A DNA stretch of 64,000 bases from Pseudomonas fluorescens (GTDB lineage: Bacteria > Pseudomonadota > Gammaproteobacteria > Pseudomonadales > Pseudomonadaceae), in contig NZ_CABVHJ010000003.1 in NCBI RefSeq assembly GCF_902497745.1, forward strand, positions 219,319 through 283,318, read 5' to 3'. Positions 57,462-64,000 of the stretch are shown here, in pieces (within the stretch, counting starts at the first letter, position 1; every line of letters begins with the position of its first letter). Position numbers and translations under genes: made by a program. The notes under the pieces are model-generated. The model had not been told where the DNA came from. It saw only the letters and a program-made list of their open reading frames with translations, and did not search any database.

Positions 57462-58577
57462 TCAGATCACGATCAGGTCGGCTTGCAACGCGCCGGCCTG
57501 CTTCAAGGCTTCGAGGATCGCCATCAAGTCACCCGGTGCCGCGCCGACCTGGTTCACCGCCCGCACGATCTCGTCGAGGGTGGTGCCCGGGCCGAACTTG
57601 AACATCGGTTTGGCTTCCTGCTCGGCGTTTACACGCGAGCGCGGCACGACAGCGGTCTGGCCGTTGGACAGCGGGCCGGGCTGGCTGACGATCGGGTCTT
57701 CGGTAATGGTCACGGTCAGGCTGCCGTGGGTCACGGCGGCTGGCGAAACCTTGACGTTCTGGCCGATGACGATGGTGCCGGTACGCGAGTTGATGATGAC
57801 TTTCGCCACCGCCTGACCCGGGTCGACTTCGAGGTTTTCCAGGATCGACAGGTAGTCGACGCGCTGGCTCGGATCGAGTGGCGCGGTGACACGAATCGAA
57901 CCACCGTCGATGGCTTGCGCGACGCCAGGGCCGAGCATGTCGTTGATCTTGTCGACGATACGTTTGGCGGTGGTGAAGTCGGAACGGTTGAGGTTCAGCG
58001 TCAGGCTGTTGCCCTGGTTGAAACCACTCGGTACCGAACGTTCCACCGAGGCACCGCCAGGGATGCGACCGGCCGACGGAACGTTGACGGTGATCTTCGA
58101 TCCGTCACGGCCTTCGGCGTCGAAACCGCCGACGACAAGGTTGCCCTGAGCGACCGCATAGACGTTGCCGTCGATACCCTTGAGCGGGGTCAGCAGCAGT
58201 GTGCCGCCACGCAGGCTCTTGGAGTTACCGATCGAGGACACCGTGATATCGACCTGCTGACCTGGCTTGGCGAACGCCGGCAAGTCAGCACTGATCGACA
58301 CCGCCGCGACGTTCTTCAATTGCACGTTGCCCGATCCTGGCGGCACCTTGATGCCGAACTGCGAGAGCATGTTGTTGAAGGTCTGCAGAGTGAACGGGGT
58401 CTGCGTCGTCTGGTCACCGGTGCCGTTAAGCCCGACCACCAGGCCGTAACCGATCAACTGGTTGGAGCGCACGCCGGAAATGCTGGCGATGTCTTTCAAC
58501 CGTTCGGCTTGTGCATTGAAGGCCGCCGACATCAACAGCGCGGCCACCATAAGGCTTTTCAGATTCAACGTAGCCAC
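57462..58577 (-). CDS. flgI: Flagellar P-ring protein FlgI
   Basis: 371 residues with a cleavable signal peptide ([16 protein letters not shown]) and the conserved [21 protein letters not shown] start of the mature protein. It forms the periplasmic P ring. The GTG at 58577 follows the flgH stop immediately; a TTG three codons later is better spaced from GGTGG and is an alternative start. Confidence 0.96.
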   Translation of the reverse strand: MATLNLKSLMVAALLMSAAFNAQAERLKDIASISGVRSNQLIGYGLVVGLNGTGDQTTQTPFTLQTFNNMLSQFGIKVPPGSGNVQLKNVAAVSISADLPAFAKPGQQVDITVSSIGNSKSLRGGTLLLTPLKGIDGNVYAVAQGNLVVGGFDAEGRDGSKITVNVPSAGRIPGGASVERSVPSGFNQGNSLTLNLNRSDFTTAKRIVDKINDMLGPGVAQAIDGGSIRVTAPLDPSQRVDYLSILENLEVDPGQAVAKVIINSRTGTIVIGQNVKVSPAAVTHGSLTVTITEDPIVSQPGPLSNGQTAVVPRSRVNAEQEAKPMFKFGPGTTLDEIVRAVNQVGAAPGDLMAILEALKQAGALQADLIVI

Positions 58578-59273
58578 CTAGAAAGGGAACAGCGGGCTGA
58601 GGAAGAAACGGTCGAACCAGCCTGGCTGACTCGTATCGGCAAACGCGCCGGTACCCGAGTAGGTGATGCGTGCATCGGCGACCCGGGTCGACGATACGGT
58701 GTTGTCCGTAGCGATGTCATCGGCGCGCACCAGACCGGCGATGCGCACCAGTTCGTCACCGGTGTTCAGCGTCAGCCACTTCTCGCCCCGCACGGCGATG
58801 ATGCCGTTGGGCAGCACGTCAGCGACGGTCACGGTGATCGAACCGGTGAGGCTGTTGCTCTGCCCGGACTTGGCGTCGCCCTTGGTCGAGCGATCGGCGC
58901 TGTAGCCGGCGTTCAGACTCAGGTCGTTGCCACCGATCGGGTTGTTGGTGGTCAGGCTGGAGCCGAACAACGAGGTCAGACCGACCTTGTTGTCGCTGTT
59001 CTTGTCCATTTGCGAGTTGGCGTTCTTGCTCGCCTGCGTGCGCTCGTTCAGGGTGATGGTGATGATGTCACCGACCCGGAAAGCCTTGCGGTCGCTGTAC
59101 AGGTTCTGCTCGAAGCCGGCCTGATAGATCGAGCCGTTATTGGCGGCAGCCGGCAACGGCGTGCGCGGCAACACCGGGGCGTAGTAAGGGTCATTGGGCT
59201 TGGGCGTCGGGGCGACGCAGCCCGCGAGCGAGACGACCCCACTCAATGCCAGAACAGATACAAAGCGATTCAT
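58578..59273 (-). CDS. flgH: Flagellar L-ring lipoprotein FlgH
   Basis: 231 residues. The lipoprotein signal peptide ends in the lipobox LAGC, so Cys19 is lipidated. [20 protein letters not shown] is the FlgH signature. It forms the outer-membrane L ring. It lies 52 bases after flgG. Confidence 0.97.
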   Translation of the reverse strand: MNRFVSVLALSGVVSLAGCVAPTPKPNDPYYAPVLPRTPLPAAANNGSIYQAGFEQNLYSDRKAFRVGDIITITLNERTQASKNANSQMDKNSDNKVGLTSLFGSSLTTNNPIGGNDLSLNAGYSADRSTKGDAKSGQSNSLTGSITVTVADVLPNGIIAVRGEKWLTLNTGDELVRIAGLVRADDIATDNTVSSTRVADARITYSGTGAFADTSQPGWFDRFFLSPLFPF

Positions 59274-59325
59274 GACCCTACCTCACGGTGTTGCAGGCGA
59301 CCTCATGGCCGCCTCATAGACTTGA

Positions 59326-60111
59326 TTACAGATTCTGCGTTACGAACGAGAGCATCTGGTCAGCGGTGGAGATCACCTTGGAGTTCATCTCGTAAGCGCG
59401 CTGAGTGGTGATCATGTTGACCATCTCTTCCACGGTGCTGACGTTGGAGGTTTCCAGGGTGTTCTGCAGGGTCGTACCGAAACCGGCCAGACCCGGGGTG
59501 CCGACTTGCGGCGCGCCGGAAGCGGCAGTTTCCAGGAACAGGTTGTTACCCACTGCCTGCAGACCGGCCGGGTTGATGAAGTCGGCGGTTTGCAGATTGC
59601 CGATCACCTGAGACGCAGCGTTGCCAGCAACCGTGATGGACACGGTGCCGTCACGGCCGACGGTGAAGGTCTGGGCATCGTTCGGAATGACGATGGCCGG
59701 TTCCAGAGCGAAACCGCTGGCATTGACGATCTGGCCGTTGGAATCGAGGTGGAACGTACCGTCACGGGTGTAGGACGTGGTGCCGTCCGGTTGCAGAATC
59801 TGGAAGAAACCGCGACCGTCGATGGCCATGTCCAGCGGCTGCTCGGTGGTTTGCAGGCTGCCGGCGGTGAAGTTTTTCTGGGTGCCGACGATGCGCACAC
59901 CGGTACCCAGTTGCAGACCCGACGGCAGTTCGCTGTCCTGGGTCGACTGGGCGCCTGGCTGGCGCTTGATCTGATACAGCAAGTCCTGGAACTCGGCGCG
60001 ATCACGTTTGAAACCCGTGGTCGACACGTTCGCCAGGTTGTTGGAAATGGTGGTCAGGTTGGTGTCCTGGGCGGACAGACCGGTTTTGGCAACCCATAGA
60101 GCCGGAAGCAT
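59326..60111 (-). CDS. flgG: Distal rod protein FlgG
   Basis: 261 residues, the usual size. It has MLPALWVAKTGLSAQDTNLTTISNNLANV-type N-terminal helix (residues 1-29) and C-terminal VNMITTQRAYEMNSKVIST. It polymerises into the distal rod. It lies 45 bases after flgF. Confidence 0.98.
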   Translation of the reverse strand: MLPALWVAKTGLSAQDTNLTTISNNLANVSTTGFKRDRAEFQDLLYQIKRQPGAQSTQDSELPSGLQLGTGVRIVGTQKNFTAGSLQTTEQPLDMAIDGRGFFQILQPDGTTSYTRDGTFHLDSNGQIVNASGFALEPAIVIPNDAQTFTVGRDGTVSITVAGNAASQVIGNLQTADFINPAGLQAVGNNLFLETAASGAPQVGTPGLAGFGTTLQNTLETSNVSTVEEMVNMITTQRAYEMNSKVISTADQMLSFVTQNL

Positions 60112-60156
60112 TCGATTCTCCTCGTGCGCCTGTTTTTCGGCGCGACGTTCTGATAA

Positions 60157-60897
60157 TTAGCTGATCTGCAAGACCCGAGCCATGGCCTGGTCGTCGTCTT
60201 TGGCGGTGTTCATCATTTTGACGTGCAACTCGAACTGCTTGGCCAAGGCCAGCACCGAGGTCATCTCTTCAACGGCGTTGACGTTGCTCGACTCAAGGAA
60301 ACCCGACACCAGTTTGACGTTGGCATCGGCCGGCGCAGGCTGGCCGTCCTTGGTGTAGATCGAGCCGTCGAGGCCCTTGTTCATGTTCTTGATGTCCGGG
60401 TTGACCAGTTTGATCCGGTCGACTTCCGCCATGACACGCGGGCCTTCGCCCATCGCACGAATACTGATGGTGCCGTCTTCACCGACTTCGATCTGCTGCT
60501 CGGGCGGCACGGCGATCGGACCGCCGTTGCCGATCACCGGCATGCCGTTGCCGGCGCGCAGTACACCGAGGGCGTCGACGTTGAGGCTGCCGGTACGCAC
60601 GTAGCTTTCGCCGCCGTTCGGGTTCTGCACGGCAATGAAACCGTTGCCGGTGACGGCGACGTCGAGGTCACGACCGGTCTGCACCAGCGAGCCCGGGGTG
60701 AAGTCGGTGGCGGGCCGTTCGCTCATGGCAAACGCACGCGCCGGAAAGCTGTCACCGAACACCGGCATCGAACGCGCCTGCTCCAGGTCGCGCTGAAAAC
60801 CGTTGGTGGAGATGTTCGCCAGGTTGTTGGCATGCGCCTTTTGCGCCAGCGCATTCTGGCTGGCGCCGGTCATTGCCACATAAAGGTACTTGTCCAC
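60157..60897 (-). CDS. flgF: Proximal rod protein FlgF
   Basis: 246 residues from a GTG at 60897 preceded by AGAGGAAAGAGT. The protein then begins (M)DKYLYVAMTGASQNALAQ, as in other FlgF. The upstream in-frame extension is non-coding. The C-terminus has VNAVEEMTSVLALAKQFEL. It heads the flgFGHIJKL operon, with a sigma-54-type promoter 56 bases upstream. Confidence 0.96.
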   Translation of the reverse strand: MDKYLYVAMTGASQNALAQKAHANNLANISTNGFQRDLEQARSMPVFGDSFPARAFAMSERPATDFTPGSLVQTGRDLDVAVTGNGFIAVQNPNGGESYVRTGSLNVDALGVLRAGNGMPVIGNGGPIAVPPEQQIEVGEDGTISIRAMGEGPRVMAEVDRIKLVNPDIKNMNKGLDGSIYTKDGQPAPADANVKLVSGFLESSNVNAVEEMTSVLALAKQFELHVKMMNTAKDDDQAMARVLQIS

Positions 60898-60953
60898 ACT
60901 CTTTCCTCTGCATGCCGGACGTTTGCCGCCCACCGCTGTACTGCTGAGCCATA

Positions 60954-60969
60954 AGCAATTTGCAGACCA
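60954..60969 (-). promoter_or_regulatory. Sigma-54 promoter for flgFGHIJKL
   Basis: Minus strand TGGTCTG-CAAA-TTGCT has a perfect -12 box and the invariant -24 GG with three other mismatches, 56 bases before the flgF GTG. Confidence 0.6.
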
Positions 60970-61113
60970 ACTTTTTTCTGGCGCACAAAGACCCGGTAAA
61001 CAAAGGACTTGAGGGATGGCGAGGGGAAATTTGAAATGTATCGAAGTCGAAAAACCGGCGGTGTTATGCCGGTAGGTGGCAATGTCTGGCGCTGGTGTTG
61101 CCTGGACTATCGC

Positions 61114-61182
61114 TTTCGCGAGCAGGCTCGCTCCCACATTTGAAATGCATACCCCTGTGGGAGCGAGCCTGCTCGCGAAGAG
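61114..61182. repeat. REP doublet (REPIN)
   Basis: TTCGCGAGCAGGCTCGCTCC and its inverse GGGAGCGAGCCTGCTCGCGAA flank about 22 bases, between the phhR stop and flgF. Confidence 0.87.
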
Positions 61183-61208
61183 GCCATCATTACCAACACA
61201 TGTTTAGG

Positions 61209-62768
61209 CTATTGCTCGGTTTTGCCGACCTCATACTCGCGCAGCTTATTGGCAATGGTGGTATGCGAAACCCCCAACCGCTTACCCAACTGCCGACTGC
61301 TCGGATGCTCGGAATACAAGCGCTCCAGCACCGCTTTTTCGAATCGCCCGACAATCTCGTCCAACCCGCCTTCCAGCGAGAAATCGCCAAGCGGCTGACG
61401 CACGCCGTAATCCGGCAGACGAATATGCTCCGCCTTCACCGTGCCGCCATCACACAGCGAAACCGCCTGAAACAGCACGTTCTCCAGTTGCCGCACGTTG
61501 CCAGGCCAATGGTAATGACTGAGTCGATCCATCGCCGCCGGCGCCAATTTCGGCAGTGAGCAACCGATCTGCCGACTGGCCTGATCAAGGAAGTGTTCGA
61601 CTAGCGGCGTCAAGCCATCGAGGCATTCGCGCAGCGGCGGAATGTGCAACGAAAGCACATTTAAACGGTGATACAGATCCTGGCGAAACTCACCCCGTGC
61701 GCACAGTTCCGACAAGTCGACCTGCGTCGCGCAGATCACCCGCACATCCAGATAAACCTCTTCATCGCTGCCGACGCGACGGAAGCAGCCGTCCTGCAGG
61801 AAGCGCAGCAGCTTCACCTGCAAGCGCGGGCTCATCTCGCCGACGCCATCGAGAAACAACGTGCCGCCTGCGGTCAGCTCCAGCAGGCCGAGCTTGCCTT
61901 CGGCCCGTGCTCCTTCGAAGGCGCCAGGGCCGTAGCCGAACAGCTCGGTCTCGGCCATCGATTCAGGCAGGCCTGCGCAGTTGAGCGCCATCAGAGGTGA
62001 CTGCCCGCGCGGACTGGCGAGGTGGCAGGCGCGCGCCAGCAACTCCTTGCCGGTGCCGGTTTCGCCTTCAATCAATAGCGGCGCATCCAGTGGCGCCATA
62101 CGCCGCGCTTCACGCACCACGGCGGCCATCACTTTCGAGCTCTGGAAGATGCTGTCGAAGCCGCGCAGTTCCTGCTTGCGCACGTTGTAGATGCGCTCGC
62201 CGACACGGTCAGCACGGTGCAAGGTCAACACTGCGCCGGCCATGGCTTCACTGTCGTCATGCTCCGATTGCAGCGGCGCGATGTCGGCGAGAAAGATGTC
62301 GCCCTTGACCTTGACGCGCATGCCGTTGATTCGCGATTTATTGGCACGCACCAGCTCCGGCAAATCGAAATCTTCGGCGTAGCGCGACAGCGGAATCCCC
62401 GGCACCTCATCAACGCGCACCCCGAGCAACTGCGCCGCCGCGCGGTTGGCGGCGACGATCGAGCCACCCATGTCGATCGACAGCACCGGAAACTCCAGTG
62501 CGCCGAGCAGTGCGTTCAACTCCATGTGCCGTCGCTCGCTGGGCATCAGCCCTACCCGCTTGACGCCAAACACCCCGGCGATCGCCTCGAACTTTGGACG
62601 AAGCGCCTGGAACTGAATATTGATCAGGTTCGGGCAGTGCAGGTAGATCGCATTGCCGTGCTCGCCACCGACCTCACCGCGCGCGACGTTGATGCCGTAC
62701 GCCACCAGCAGGTTGAGGATGTCGCGCAGGATGCCGATGCGGTTCTGGCAGTGGACTTTGATGCGCAT
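61209..62768 (-). CDS. phhR: Aromatic amino acid regulator PhhR (TyrR family)
   Basis: 519 residues: N-terminal ACT domain (1-75), PAS domain (about 80-190), AAA+ domain with Walker A GETGTGK (235-241), and a Fis-type HTH (SRQLGKRLGVSHTTIANKLREY). The sigma-54 contact loop reads GAFEGA (282-287), not GAFTGA, so it is unlikely to activate sigma-54 polymerase in the classical way. It is divergent from its known target phhA. It belongs to phenylalanine/tyrosine catabolism and is unrelated to the flagellar genes. Confidence 0.95.
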   Translation of the reverse strand: MRIKVHCQNRIGILRDILNLLVAYGINVARGEVGGEHGNAIYLHCPNLINIQFQALRPKFEAIAGVFGVKRVGLMPSERRHMELNALLGALEFPVLSIDMGGSIVAANRAAAQLLGVRVDEVPGIPLSRYAEDFDLPELVRANKSRINGMRVKVKGDIFLADIAPLQSEHDDSEAMAGAVLTLHRADRVGERIYNVRKQELRGFDSIFQSSKVMAAVVREARRMAPLDAPLLIEGETGTGKELLARACHLASPRGQSPLMALNCAGLPESMAETELFGYGPGAFEGARAEGKLGLLELTAGGTLFLDGVGEMSPRLQVKLLRFLQDGCFRRVGSDEEVYLDVRVICATQVDLSELCARGEFRQDLYHRLNVLSLHIPPLRECLDGLTPLVEHFLDQASRQIGCSLPKLAPAAMDRLSHYHWPGNVRQLENVLFQAVSLCDGGTVKAEHIRLPDYGVRQPLGDFSLEGGLDEIVGRFEKAVLERLYSEHPSSRQLGKRLGVSHTTIANKLREYEVGKTEQ

Positions 62769-62812
62769 AAGAGAAAACCCGCCAAACCAGTCATAAGGTT
62801 AAATACAGAACC

Positions 62813-62902
62813 TGTGGGAGCGAGCCTGCTCGCGAAGACGGCGGCACATTCAACATGAAGGTGTCAGTCAGATCGCATTCGCGAGCAGGCTCGCTCCCAC
62901 AA
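62813..62902. repeat. REP doublet (REPIN) between phhR and phhA
   Basis: GTGGGAGCGAGCCTGCTCGCGAA and its inverse TTCGCGAGCAGGCTCGCTCC flank about 45 bases. Apart from this and the PhhR site, the 387-base gap shows no further gene. Confidence 0.87.
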
Positions 62903-63016
62903 GGGTCAGCACCACGACTTTTCTGTCGAGGCGCGCAGATAGTTGTCAAGATTATGTGACAGCCATCAGGCTTTTCAAACCTGAAAATCACCGAAAATGC
63001 GCGACGGCGGTCAAAC

Positions 63017-63034
63017 CGTAACGATAACTTTACG
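63017..63034. promoter_or_regulatory. Candidate PhhR (TyrR-type) operator
   Basis: CGTAAC-N6-TTTACG resembles the TyrR box TGTAAA-N6-TTTACA with three mismatches. It lies about 120 bases before phhA in the divergent control region. Confidence 0.5.
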
Positions 63035-63155
63035 AATTAAAGAGAAATTTCCTACGCGCAGGTAATTCAACCTGCTGCATATCAACCCGCTCTCAGGTAA
63101 TTCTGAATCCATCGCTGGACATAACAAGAACGAATTCCCCTAGCAGGAGAGCAGT

Positions 63156-63947
63156 ATGAAGCAGACGCAATACGTGGCCCGCGAGCCCGATGCGCAAGGT
63201 TTTATCGACTACCCCGCCGAAGAACACGCGGTGTGGAACACGCTGATCACTCGCCAGTTGAAAGTGATCGAAGGGCGTGCCTGCCAGGAGTACCTGGACG
63301 GTATCGAAAAACTCGGTCTGCCCCACGACCGCATTCCGCAACTCGGCGAGATCAACAAGGTGCTCGGCGAGACCACCGGCTGGCAGGTCGCTCGTGTTCC
63401 GGCGCTGATTCCTTTCCAGACGTTTTTTGAACTGCTGGCCAGCAAGCAATTTCCGGTGGCGACGTTCATTCGTACCCGTGAAGAGCTGGACTACCTGCAA
63501 GAGCCGGATATTTTCCACGAGATCTTTGGTCACTGCCCGCTGTTGACCAACCCGTATTTCGCCGAATTCACCCACACGTACGGCAAACTCGGCTTGCAGG
63601 CGACTAAAGAGGAACGCGTGTATCTGGCGCGCCTGTACTGGATGACCATCGAGTTCGGCCTGGTCGACACCCCGCAAGGCAAACGCATCTACGGTGGCGG
63701 CATCCTTTCCTCGCCAAAAGAAACTGTTTATTCGCTGTCGGACGAACCTGAGCATCAGGCCTTCGATCCGCTCGAAGCCATGCGCACGCCGTATCGCATC
63801 GACATCCTGCAACCGTTGTACTTTGTCCTGCCGAACCTCAAGCGTCTGTTCGACGTGGCCCATGAAGACATCATGGCCATGGTGCGCCAAGGCATGCAGC
63901 TGGGTCTGCACGCACCGAAATTTCCGCCGAAACCGAAAGCCGCGTGA
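63156..63947 (+). CDS. phhA: Phenylalanine-4-hydroxylase PhhA
   Basis: 263 residues, the bacterial monomeric type without regulatory domain. Iron ligands His121 and His126 (DIFHEIFGHCPLL) and Glu166 (YWMTIEFGLV) are in place. It converts phenylalanine to tyrosine with tetrahydropterin. It has an AGGAGAGCAGT ribosome binding site. phhB, the pterin recycling enzyme, would be expected just beyond the right edge. Confidence 0.97.
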   Translation: MKQTQYVAREPDAQGFIDYPAEEHAVWNTLITRQLKVIEGRACQEYLDGIEKLGLPHDRIPQLGEINKVLGETTGWQVARVPALIPFQTFFELLASKQFPVATFIRTREELDYLQEPDIFHEIFGHCPLLTNPYFAEFTHTYGKLGLQATKEERVYLARLYWMTIEFGLVDTPQGKRIYGGGILSSPKETVYSLSDEPEHQAFDPLEAMRTPYRIDILQPLYFVLPNLKRLFDVAHEDIMAMVRQGMQLGLHAPKFPPKPKAA

Positions 63948-64000
63948 ACCGCGACTTTTGCTGACAATTGAGCCTGTCAGTCGCCGCCACTTTGGTTTAG

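Overview
The window is a chromosomal segment of a Pseudomonas of the fluorescens group. This rests on the gene order of the polar flagellar regulon (fleQ, fleSR, hsbA-hsbR-hptB, fliEFGHIJ, fliK, fliLMNOPQR-flhB, flgFGHIJKL), high GC with Pseudomonas codon use, typical Pseudomonas REP/REPIN palindromes, and a divergent phhR/phhA pair at the right edge. No rRNA, tRNA, CRISPR array, insertion sequence or prophage was seen.

From about 4.1 kb to 62.8 kb every gene lies on the minus strand, so the locus reads right to left. First comes phhR, then the rod, ring and hook-junction genes flgF-flgL (61-52.5 kb). Next is a 24-kb accessory block (52.4-28.7 kb) inserted between flgL and fliC. It holds a 1200-residue glycosyltransferase, a frameshifted RTX gene, a CDP-6-deoxyhexose pathway (rfbF, rfbG, a 3,5-epimerase homologue, a C-methyltransferase, a reductase/epimerase), a CmcI-like methyltransferase, a second giant glycosyltransferase, a complete pseudaminic acid pathway (pseB, pseC, methylase, pseF, fused pseG-pseH, pseI), a KAS III homologue, and a Maf-type transferase next to flagellin. 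This is best read as a flagellin glycosylation island. Then follow fliC-flaG-fliD-fliS-fliT (28.5-24.8 kb), the master regulators fleQ and fleSR, the basal body and export genes fliE-fliJ, the HptB/HsbR/HsbA partner-switch, fliK, and the C-ring/export genes fliL-flhB.

The left 4 kb, beyond flhB, is accessory. It holds the end of a repetitive Ig-like adhesin broken by a frameshift, REP elements, a DUF6124-type small protein gene with a long structured 5' leader, and a small cold-shock-like protein. flhA, which usually follows flhB, is not in the window.

Regulatory logic visible in the DNA: good -24/-12 (sigma-54) matches stand before flgF, fliE, fleS, fliK and fliL, and weaker ones before fliD and rfbF. 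A sigma-28-like promoter precedes fliC and a sigma-70-like promoter precedes fleQ. Candidate RsmA/CsrA hairpins cover the ribosome binding sites of fliC and fleQ. Two repeat-rich surface or secreted protein genes (the Ig-like adhesin and the RTX protein) both carry frameshifts in or beside internal repeats, so phase variation, gene decay and assembly error all need to be considered.
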